From the NCBI GenBank assembly GCA_001768155.1, contig MENC01000003.1, positions 1-10,662 of the forward strand: a stretch of 10,662 nucleotides of DNA, read 5' to 3'. Made by a program: the position numbers and the translations under genes. Origin of the DNA: Bacteroidetes bacterium GWA2_30_7. GTDB taxonomy: Bacteria > Bacteroidota > Bacteroidia > Bacteroidales > GWF2-33-38. The notes under the pieces are model-generated. The model was not told the origin of the DNA. It ran no database searches and worked only from the letters and a program-made list of their open reading frames with translations. Position 1 is the first letter of the stretch, and each line of letters opens with the position of its first letter. Shown here in pieces: positions 1-5,474 of the stretch.

Positions 1-799
1 ATTTGCAACATTATTAGAAATATACAATAAAATTACTTCCAATAAAACCGGATTTGAAACATATTCATTTATTCACGAAACTGCAAAAACGGGAGAAAGA
101 GTTTATGTTGGTAGTTTTTCGTACATTTCTAAAAATGTAACTATTGGCGATGATACAAAAATTAATCCTCAAGTCTTTATTGGTGATAATGTAAAAATTG
201 GAAAAAATGTAACACTTTATCCCGGAGTAAAAATTTACTCAAATTGTGTAATTGGAAACGATTGTACTTTACATTCAGGAGTTGTAGTTGGCAGCGATGG
301 ATTTGGATTTGCACATTGTTATGAAAATAATTATAAAAAAGTTCCACAAGTTGGAAATGTAATAATTGAAGATTCGGTAGAAATTGGAGCAAATACAACT
401 ATAGATAGAGCTACTTTAGGCTCAACAATTATAAGAAAAGGCGTAAAACTTGACAATTTAATACAAATTGCACATAACGTTGAAATCGGTGAAAATACCG
501 TAATTGCAGCACAATCAGGAGTTGCCGGCTCTACCAAAGTCGGAAAAAATTGTATGATAGGCGGACAAGTTGGTATAGTAGGACATATTAAAATTGCCGA
601 TGGTGTTAAAATTGCAGCACAATCAGGTGTTGGAGCTTCAATAGAAAATGAAAACGAATTAGTTCAGGGCTCGCCTGCATTCAAATCTAATCAATATCAA
701 AAATCTTATGTTTCGTTCCGAAAACTTCCTGAAATAGTTAATCAAATTAATTCTCTTCAAAAAGAATTAGATTTATTAAAAGAAAAATTAGGGGAATAA
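1..799 (+). CDS. lpxD: LpxD, UDP-3-O-(3-hydroxyacyl)glucosamine N-acyltransferase (5' partial)
   Basis: The third acyl-chain step of lipid A synthesis: LpxD transfers a 3-hydroxyacyl chain from ACP to the free amine of UDP-3-O-acylglucosamine in the cytoplasm. The gene runs in from the left edge; the reading frame starts at base 2 and gives 265 visible residues. No start codon is visible, and by comparison with the usual length near 340-350 aa roughly 80 N-terminal residues (the uridine-binding domain) lie outside. What remains is the left-handed beta-helix built of hexapeptide repeats (IGDD, IGDN, IGKN, IGND and so on). GSDGFGF is at visible residues 97-103, TIDRATL follows, and the catalytic histidine is in IAHNV (visible residue 158, corresponding to E. 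coli His239). The C-terminus ends in a charged helix (LPEIVNQINSLQKELDLLKE), as in the trimeric enzyme. It is the first visible gene of an lpxD / lpxC-fabZ / lpxA series. The internal ATG at 554 is not the start, since the conserved fold continues upstream of it. Confidence 0.97.
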   Translation, partial: FATLLEIYNKITSNKTGFETYSFIHETAKTGERVYVGSFSYISKNVTIGDDTKINPQVFIGDNVKIGKNVTLYPGVKIYSNCVIGNDCTLHSGVVVGSDGFGFAHCYENNYKKVPQVGNVIIEDSVEIGANTTIDRATLGSTIIRKGVKLDNLIQIAHNVEIGENTVIAAQSGVAGSTKVGKNCMIGGQVGIVGHIKIADGVKIAAQSGVGASIENENELVQGSPAFKSNQYQKSYVSFRKLPEIVNQINSLQKELDLLKEKLGE

Positions 800-1003
800 T
801 AACCTTAACAAACTCTTATACATGCTCAATGCAACTTCCGTTAAACTCTTTTTCATCATCTTTTCAACATTTCGACTACACTCCTTGCAAAGCTTTTCAA
901 CCTATTAACCATAAAATATTGATAACTTATTGATTCTGCTTTTTTATGATTTATTATTTTATTCTAACTTGCAACGTTTTTTAAAATAGAGTTAATTATA
1001 ATT

Positions 1004-2395
1004 ATGAAAGACTTGCAAAAAACTTTAAGTAAATCAATTTCTATATCAGGAAAAGGACTTCATACCGGTCAAACTGTTGAAATAAATATTTTACCGGCTT
1101 CCGAAAATCATGGATACAAATTTCAAAGAATTGATATTGAGGGAAAACCAATAGTAAACGCATTAGTTGAAAATGTTATTGATACTTCCAGAGGAACTAC
1201 CATAGAAGAAAATGGAGCAAGAATTTATACAGTTGAGCATATACTTGCAGCACTTTATGGATTAGAAATAGATAACGCTTTAATAGAAATAAATGCTCCC
1301 GAATTGCCTATATTAGATGGAAGTTCAAAAATTTATGTTGACTCAATTTTAAGTGCCGGAATTACAGAACAATCTGCTGAAAAAAATTACTTTGTTGTTA
1401 AGAATAATATCATTTTTAACGACGAAAAAAATGATATTGAAATTATCGCCATCCCAGATTCAAAACTAAATCTCAGTGTAATAATCGATTATAAATCAAA
1501 TGTATTACTTGCTCAGAATGCAAATTTATCTAATTTAAAAGATTTTAAAGACGAAATAGCAAGTTGCAGAACTTTTGTTTTTTTACATGAATTAGAATAC
1601 TTAGTAAAAAACAATCTTATTAAAGGCGGTGGCTTAGAAAATGCAATTGTAATTGTTGATAAAGTTTTACCACAAAACGAACTCGACAGATTAGCAGATT
1701 TATTTAAGAAACCCAGAGTTAAACTCGACGGACCAGGAATATTAAACGATAAACCATTAGCTTTTCATAATGAACCAGCTCGACACAAATTACTTGATTT
1801 AGTTGGAGATTTAGCCCTTGTTGGTCAGCCAATAAAAGGGAGAATTATTGCACGTAAATCCGGTCATTTATCAAATGTTGAATTTGCAAAAAAAATCAGA
1901 GCAATAATTAAAAAAGACAAATTTCGTAATTCAGCTCCAGATATAGATTTGAATGCAACTCCAGTAATGGATATCGCAAAGATTAAGAGTTTATTACCTC
2001 ACAGATATCCATTCTTATTGGTTGATAAAATTCTTTTTATGGATGATACAACTGTTATTGGAATTAAAAATGTAACAGTTAATGAAGATTTTTTTAATGG
2101 ACATTTTCCTGCCGAACCTGTGATGCCTGGAGTATTACAAATTGAAGCAATGGCACAAGTTGGTGGTCTTATGGTTCTTAGCTCTGTTCCAGACCCACAT
2201 AATTATTCTACTTATTTTCTTAAAATAGACAATGTTAAGTTTAAAAGAAAAGTAGTTCCAGGCGATACAATCGTTTTTAAATTAGAGTTAATTGCACCTA
2301 TCAGAAGAGGAATTGCAAGTATGAAAGGTCAGGCTTTTGTCGGCGAAAACCTTGTAGTTGAAGGAGAGTTAATGGCTCAGATAGCTAAAAAATAG
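1004..2395 (+). CDS. lpxC-fabZ: Bifunctional LpxC deacetylase / FabZ 3-hydroxyacyl-ACP dehydratase
   Basis: A fusion of two enzymes, 463 aa. Residues 1 to about 305 are LpxC, the zinc-dependent deacetylase that removes acetate from UDP-3-O-acyl-GlcNAc, the committed step of lipid A synthesis. Visible LpxC features are GKGLHTG (17-23), VEH with zinc-ligand His79 and Glu78, the active-site segment around INAPELPILDGS, ASCRTF (186-191), RHKLLD with zinc ligands His261 and Asp265, and KSGH with the catalytic-base candidate His288. After a short linker, residues from about 323 to 463 are FabZ, which dehydrates 3-hydroxyacyl-ACP in fatty acid elongation. FabZ features are LLPHRYPFLLVD, GHFP with catalytic His367, and LQIEAMAQ with Glu381; the His-Glu spacing of 14 equals that of E. 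coli FabZ. This fusion is characteristic of Bacteroidota. The ATG at 1004 is right for the family because SISISGKGLHTG begins about ten residues in. The gene lies 204 bp after lpxD and 114 bp before lpxA. All catalytic residues are intact. Confidence 0.97.
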   Translation: MKDLQKTLSKSISISGKGLHTGQTVEINILPASENHGYKFQRIDIEGKPIVNALVENVIDTSRGTTIEENGARIYTVEHILAALYGLEIDNALIEINAPELPILDGSSKIYVDSILSAGITEQSAEKNYFVVKNNIIFNDEKNDIEIIAIPDSKLNLSVIIDYKSNVLLAQNANLSNLKDFKDEIASCRTFVFLHELEYLVKNNLIKGGGLENAIVIVDKVLPQNELDRLADLFKKPRVKLDGPGILNDKPLAFHNEPARHKLLDLVGDLALVGQPIKGRIIARKSGHLSNVEFAKKIRAIIKKDKFRNSAPDIDLNATPVMDIAKIKSLLPHRYPFLLVDKILFMDDTTVIGIKNVTVNEDFFNGHFPAEPVMPGVLQIEAMAQVGGLMVLSSVPDPHNYSTYFLKIDNVKFKRKVVPGDTIVFKLELIAPIRRGIASMKGQAFVGENLVVEGELMAQIAKK

Positions 2396-2408
2396 AATAC
2401 TTAATAAA

Positions 2409-2467
2409 ATGTAATATTTAAGATGTAAAATGTAATATTTGTGGAATCAGGAGCTTAAATATTACAT
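2409..2467. repeat. Repeated 11-mer forming a hairpin between lpxC-fabZ and lpxA
   Basis: The 11-mer ATGTAATATTT occurs twice in direct orientation (2409-2419 and 2430-2440), and its exact reverse complement AAATATTACAT lies at 2457-2467. The second copy can pair with the inverted one as an 11-bp stem with a 16-base loop. A neighbouring GTAAAAT (2425-2431) also has an imperfect partner, ATTTTAC, just beyond the 3' arm. The stem is only A/T with a single G-C pair and is not followed by a T tract, so it is not a convincing terminator. It may affect transcript processing between the two genes or may simply be a repeat. Confidence 0.6.
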
Positions 2468-2509
2468 ATTAAATTTTACCTATCACAACCTCAAACAAAA
2501 TATAAAAAG

Positions 2510-3310
2510 ATGATACACCCTTTAGCATACGTTCATAAAGATGCAAAAATAGCAGAAAATGTTGTTGTCGAGCCTTTTACTACAATAGAAAGTGATGTTG
2601 TAATTGGCAGTGGCACTTGGATTGGACCAAATGTAAACATTTTTGCAGGAACCAGAATTGGTGAAAATTGCAAAGTTTTTCCAGGTGCTGTAATTGGTGC
2701 AATTCCACAAGATTTAAAATATCAGGGTGAATATACTACCGTTGAAATTGGAAATAATACAACAATTCGCGAATGTGTTACTATAAACAAAGGAACTAAG
2801 GCTTCTAATAAAACTGTTGTTGGCAATAATTGCCTGATTATGGCTTATGCACACATTGCTCACGATTGTGTTATTGGAAATAATTGTATTCTTGCAAATG
2901 TTACAACTCTAGCCGGACACGTAACAATTCATGATTTTGCAATTATCGGAGGATTATCTGCAATTCATCAATTTGTACATATTGGAGCTCATACAATGCT
3001 TTCCGGAGGTTCACTTGTAGGAAAAGACGTTCCTCCTTTTGTTAAGGCTGCTCGTGTACCCTTAGTTTTTGCAGGAGTAAATTCAATTGGTTTAAAAAGA
3101 CGAGGCTTTTCTAACGAGCAAATAAGTAATATACAAGAAGTTTACAGACATTTCTATTTAAAAGGTCAAAACGTTTCTCAATCTCTTGATTATATTGAAA
3201 CTAATCTACCAGAATCAAAAGAGCGTGATGAAATTTTATTTTTTATAAAAAATTCCCCCAGAGGAATTATGCGAGGTTATTGTCCTGAAGCCGAAAATGG
3301 AGAAGAGTAA
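2510..3310 (+). CDS. lpxA: LpxA, acyl-ACP--UDP-N-acetylglucosamine O-acyltransferase
   Basis: First enzyme of lipid A synthesis: it reversibly transfers a 3-hydroxyacyl chain from ACP to the 3-OH of UDP-GlcNAc in the cytosol. The 266-aa length is typical (E. coli 262). The N-terminal two thirds is a hexapeptide-repeat left-handed beta-helix; the last 65 or so residues are helical. Diagnostic features are IPQDLKY (65-71), AHIAHDC with catalytic His118 (E. coli His125), His137, AIHQF with His153 and Gln154, and the GLKRRGF signature (194-200) with Arg197 and Arg198. Nearly all match E. coli residues at an offset of seven. At the same offset Gly166 aligns with E. coli Gly173, the glycine that permits a long acyl chain, so a long hydroxyacyl donor is inferred. 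The gene follows lpxC-fabZ on the same strand by 114 bp and probably belongs to the same operon. The only purine-rich leader before the ATG is AAAAAG. Confidence 0.97.
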   Translation: MIHPLAYVHKDAKIAENVVVEPFTTIESDVVIGSGTWIGPNVNIFAGTRIGENCKVFPGAVIGAIPQDLKYQGEYTTVEIGNNTTIRECVTINKGTKASNKTVVGNNCLIMAYAHIAHDCVIGNNCILANVTTLAGHVTIHDFAIIGGLSAIHQFVHIGAHTMLSGGSLVGKDVPPFVKAARVPLVFAGVNSIGLKRRGFSNEQISNIQEVYRHFYLKGQNVSQSLDYIETNLPESKERDEILFFIKNSPRGIMRGYCPEAENGEE

Positions 3311-3629
3311 TACTGAATTAGAATCTTTTTTCGGGTACTTAAAATATAATGTATCTACACAAATCATTAGTTAGCATTTGTGAAAAAATAAATTGAACAT
3401 CTTGTTATATTTTTTTATTCCTTTTTTGCATTATTGAATAATTCCATTTTGGATTTTTTTATGTAGCTTTATATTTATTGATTCAAATTCATCATCTGTT
3501 ACTATTAGCCGACTTTTCGGAGTGGACTTTTAAAATGAGTTCTTAACAAATATCTGTTTAAATATTTATATCAATTTTCTAAAATGTTATAGTATTTTAT
3601 TAATACTTTTGAATAATAAAATTAATGTG
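3311..3629. other. Non-coding spacer downstream of lpxA
   Basis: About 320 very AT-rich bases with no credible gene on either strand. It holds a weak inverted repeat, CACAAAT (3358-3364) and ATTTGTG (3376-3382) with an 11-base loop. That repeat is followed by A rather than T residues on this strand, so it is not a good terminator for lpxA. Several T runs (around 3409-3428 and 3454-3461) have no strong stem before them. A G+C-richer patch at 3501-3532 contains the small hairpin CCGA-CTTT-TCGG (3509-3520). The right end carries the promoter candidate for the next gene. Confidence 0.6.
3604..3611 (+). promoter_or_regulatory. Possible Bacteroidota -7 promoter element (TACTTTTG)
   Basis: TACTTTTG matches TAnnTTTG, the -7 element of the Bacteroidota primary sigma factor. 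It would place transcription start near 3617, giving a leader of about 13 bases before the ATG at 3630. No clear TTTG -33 box is found 19-21 bases upstream, so only half of the promoter is supported. An 8-mer with two free positions can occur by chance in such AT-rich DNA. Confidence 0.3.
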
Positions 3630-4154
3630 ATGAAAAAATTATATCTATTGATTATTACTGCTTTAACGATAAGCAATGTTGCATTTTCTCAAACAATGGA
3701 AAAAGGGACTTTAATGTTTGGTGCTGGAGTTGGACCTAGTATGAATTATCTGGGTTTAACCGGGACTTCAACTCCGGCTATTAGGCTAACAGGAGAAAAA
3801 GGTATGTTTGAAATTGGACCTGGCGTTTTAGCTTTAGGTGGAGAAATAGGCATGTTTAATCAAACATATAAAAGCTCTTCTTATTATTATCATTATACTG
3901 CAAGTTTTCTAAGTCTGATTTTTGCTGGAAGAGCTGCATATTATTACAATTTTGAAGAATTATTAAAAACGCCTCAGTTTAATGCTTATGCAGGCTCTGC
4001 ATTAGGAATAAGAATAGTAACTAATGACCAGGCATATCCACATTTTGGTGCTTTTGTAGGTGCTAATTGGTTTTTGACTAAAAAATTTGCAGGTTTTGTC
4101 GAAGCAGGTTACGATATGAGTTGGGGAACTATCGGTTTTAATTTTATATTATGA
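3630..4154 (+). CDS. Small secreted protein, probable outer-membrane beta-barrel
   Basis: A 174-aa protein without an assigned function. The first residues, MKKLYLLIITALTISNVAFSQ, form a classic signal peptide (two lysines, a hydrophobic core, then AFSQ), with probable cleavage after residue 20 or 21. The mature part has alternating glycine/aromatic strands (GTLMFGAGVGPSMNY, GRAAYYYNFEELL, GSALGIRIV, FGAFVGANWFL, GFVEAGYDMSWGTIGFNFIL). It ends in an aromatic beta-signal-like strand, which fits a small eight-stranded outer-membrane barrel of the type common in Bacteroidota. YYYNF followed by LKTPQFNAYAGSALG resembles the periplasmic-turn pattern of such barrels. A TTG at 3609 would add seven residues (MNNKINV) before the signal peptide; the ATG at 3630 is preferred because it starts exactly at the MKK of the signal sequence and leaves the promoter candidate outside the gene. 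It stands alone and converges on the glsB-like gene 49 bp away. Its ligand or role is unknown. Confidence 0.8.
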   Translation: MKKLYLLIITALTISNVAFSQTMEKGTLMFGAGVGPSMNYLGLTGTSTPAIRLTGEKGMFEIGPGVLALGGEIGMFNQTYKSSSYYYHYTASFLSLIFAGRAAYYYNFEELLKTPQFNAYAGSALGIRIVTNDQAYPHFGAFVGANWFLTKKFAGFVEAGYDMSWGTIGFNFIL

Positions 4155-4203
4155 TTTTCAGGACGCTTATAAAATCTTAAAATTCCTAAATCCTAAATCT
4201 AAT

Positions 4204-5145
4204 TTATTTTCTAGTTCTTAACACGTCATAACTATTTATGTGTCTATCTTTTTTGGATTGATAAATATCATTAATTGTAACCATAATACCTGTTTCTTCT
4301 ACTCCTCCAAAAATTTGATTTATTGAAGTTCCAAATGTTTTCATAGTTGGCGATAAGTTCATATATGAATTAACTAATGGAGGAATGTTTTCGCCAAGGC
4401 TTCTGACCGATTGTGATAAAATTTTATAATTCTCTTCGTAATTACTTCCTTTAAATAATTGCTTTAATTTTTTGCTTTCGGTAATTAATTGCAAAGGTAT
4501 TTTTGGAAAAACTAACTCATCTTTATCAGGGCAAAATGTTTTTAGAAAGTACAAGATTATATCTCGTGCTTCGGTATTAAATGATTTATACATTGTAACT
4601 TTCCCAAAAAAATATTTAACACTCGGATTATCAACAACTAATGCACCTAGTCCGTCCCACAAATTATCTAATGAAAAGATATTTTTACGAACCGAAACAA
4701 CCGATTGATATTTAGGTTGAACAAACGACCGACCTAATTCTATTAAATAAGGAAAATATTCATTGATAAATTTTTCAGAAAATTTAAATAAACTACCGGT
4801 TGCAATATTTACATTTCCATTCGTATCAATAGAATTTTTTGTACAGATTTTATATCTATATCCACCAATTATTTCTTTATCTTCGGGATTCCATACAATT
4901 AGCTGATTATATGGATTTTCGTTTGTGTCGTACTCATCAATATCTATTGATTTCCCTGTTCCACCACCAGCTTCTCGAAAGGAAATTTCTCTTAAACGAC
5001 CTATTTCCTTCATCAAATTAGGAGAATTATGAGCATTTACTATATAAATCTCATTATTGCCAAAATTTGAATATCGAATAAACTTTTCATTAGTAAGTTC
5101 ACTTTCAACTAATTCTAAGGATATTGGGTCTATTACCTTGTCCAT
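4204..5145 (-). CDS. glsB: GlsB-like N-acyltransferase (OlsB/hemolysin-type GNAT family)
   Basis: A 313-aa protein of the family annotated as 'hemolysin' or ornithine-acyl-ACP N-acyltransferase (OlsB-like, COG3176 type). In Bacteroides the homologue GlsB joins a 3-hydroxyacyl chain from ACP to glycine, giving the lyso form of the glycine lipid. Recognisable stretches are LREISFREAGGGTGKSIDID (51-70) followed by EYD, the QLIVWNPEDKEIIGGYRY strand pair (81-98), ELGRSFVQPKYQ (136-147), LWDGLGALV (162-170), and a C-terminal part ending in IPPLVNSYMNLSPTMKTFG (254-272) and GGVEETGIMVTINDIY. The first two segments are the acyl-ACP-dependent GNAT-like core. No signal peptide or membrane segment is evident, so it probably acts at the inner face of the membrane. 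It lies downstream of the glsA-like gene on the same strand; the gap is 329 bp, but would be 71 bp without the inserted MITE and one copy of its target duplication. The family is secure; the glycine substrate is inferred from lineage and pairing. Confidence 0.8.
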   Translation of the reverse strand: MDKVIDPISLELVESELTNEKFIRYSNFGNNEIYIVNAHNSPNLMKEIGRLREISFREAGGGTGKSIDIDEYDTNENPYNQLIVWNPEDKEIIGGYRYKICTKNSIDTNGNVNIATGSLFKFSEKFINEYFPYLIELGRSFVQPKYQSVVSVRKNIFSLDNLWDGLGALVVDNPSVKYFFGKVTMYKSFNTEARDIILYFLKTFCPDKDELVFPKIPLQLITESKKLKQLFKGSNYEENYKILSQSVRSLGENIPPLVNSYMNLSPTMKTFGTSINQIFGGVEETGIMVTINDIYQSKKDRHINSYDVLRTRK

Positions 5146-5204
5146 CTATTAATTATTTGCTTTAAAAGGCTAAAATTGTAAAATTTTTTTGAAATAAAAA
5201 ACTT

Positions 5205-5212
5205 AAAATATC
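5205..5212. repeat. Left target-site duplication (AAAATATC)
   Basis: AAAATATC lies immediately outside the left terminal inverted repeat and is repeated exactly at 5463-5470 just outside the right one. An 8-bp perfect direct repeat in this position is what a cut-and-paste insertion leaves. Chance is possible, given the A/T-rich content, but unlikely at both exact boundaries. Confidence 0.75.
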
Positions 5213-5234
5213 GTAAGTTCAATTTGGTTTCAGA
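5213..5234 (+). repeat. Left terminal inverted repeat of the MITE
   Basis: 22 bp starting GTAAG and ending TTTCAGA. Compared with the reverse complement of 5441-5462 it differs at positions 6, 11 and 12 only. Its bases 5215-5224 (AAGTTCAATT) recur exactly at 5471-5480, just right of the element. Confidence 0.78.
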
Positions 5235-5242
5235 GATTTCTA

Positions 5243-5420
5243 AAATCCCAACGGGATTTAATGTGAATAATCTCCAATAAAATTGGGGGAATCAATGCAA
5301 TAATCCACGCAACCCTGATGTCAAATTATTTGTGTTCAACCCTTTCAGGGTTGAGGTCACATTTTGTTTTTTAACCCCCAATTTCATTGGGGGTTATTCA
5401 TGTTCAACTCCTTCGGAGTT
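5243..5420. repeat. Array of five short hairpins inside the MITE
   Basis: Five consecutive stem-loops, each with a 3-base loop: AAATCCC/GGGATTT (5243-5259, loop AAC); CCAAT/ATTGG (5274-5286, loop AAA, extendable by a G-T and a C-G pair); TCAACCCT/AGGGTTGA (5336-5354, loop TTC); the 11-bp TAACCCCCAAT/ATTGGGGGTTA (5372-5396, loop TTC); and AACTCC/GGAGTT (5406-5420, loop TTC). The third and fifth are introduced by the same word, GTTCAAC. An unpaired CAACCCT at 5310-5316 could compete for the third stem. None is followed by a T tract in the direction of glsA-glsB transcription, so none is called as a terminator. Confidence 0.75.
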
Positions 5421-5440
5421 TATATTGTATTTTTTAATGT

Positions 5441-5462
5441 TCTGAAACCAGTTTGAGCTTAC
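5441..5462 (-). repeat. Right terminal inverted repeat of the MITE
   Basis: Read on the minus strand it starts GTAAGCTCAAAC and ends TGGTTTCAGA. It pairs with 5213-5234 at 19 of 22 positions. Together with the adjoining AAAATATC it fixes the right border of the element. Confidence 0.78.
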
Positions 5463-5470
5463 AAAATATC
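5463..5470. repeat. Right target-site duplication (AAAATATC)
   Basis: Exact copy of 5205-5212. It lies four bases outside the stop codon of the glsA-like gene, so the insertion narrowly missed the coding region. Confidence 0.75.
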
Positions 5471-5474
5471 AAGT

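Larger units (their letters stand above)
5213..5462. mobile_element. 250-bp MITE-like element, possibly IS66-derived
   Basis: A non-autonomous insertion between glsA and glsB. Its ends are inverted repeats of 22 bp (5213-5234 and 5441-5462) that match at 19 of 22 positions, including an uninterrupted 10-bp core, TGGTTTCAGA / TCTGAAACCA. It is flanked by the perfect 8-bp direct repeat AAAATATC. No transposase is encoded. The interior is a chain of short hairpins, the best being an 11-bp stem of CCCCC/GGGGG type at 5372-5396. Ends that begin GTAA together with an 8-bp duplication are, as I recall, features of the IS66 family, which is common in Bacteroidota; this assignment is inference. The element begins 12 bp beyond the glsA stop codon (minus strand) and probably entered a glsA-glsB transcript. 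The longest open frame is only 31 codons (5292-5387, minus) and is not taken as a gene. Confidence 0.78.

Noticed and set aside
177..537. Two minus-strand open frames (177-398 and 331-537) within lpxD
   Set aside because: They lie antisense to the conserved hexapeptide repeats of lpxD, have low-complexity composition and no recognisable domain; they are shadows.
788..859. A 23-codon minus-strand frame (MMKKSLTEV...) in the lpxD-lpxC spacer
   Set aside because: Too short, its stop codon overlaps the end of lpxD, and there is no promoter or ribosome-binding support.
2433..2441. TAATATTTG considered as a -7 promoter for lpxA
   Set aside because: The spacing between TA and TTTG is three bases rather than two, no -33 box is present, and the sequence belongs to the repeated 11-mer.
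2522..2710. 62-codon minus-strand frame inside lpxA
   Set aside because: Antisense to the clearly conserved LpxA N-terminus; cysteine-, tyrosine- and asparagine-rich shadow translation.
4472..5021. Plus-strand frames (4472-4708 and 4839-5021) opposite glsB
   Set aside because: Antisense to a conserved acyltransferase gene, with no domain pattern.
5292..5387. 31-codon minus-strand frame starting MKLGVKKQN inside the MITE
   Set aside because: It is generated by repeat hairpins, is very short and has no start-site support; mentioned as an observation only.
5372..5396. Strong 11-bp hairpin considered as a rho-independent terminator
   Set aside because: Read leftward it is followed by A residues, and read rightward by TTCATG; no T tract follows the stem in either direction.
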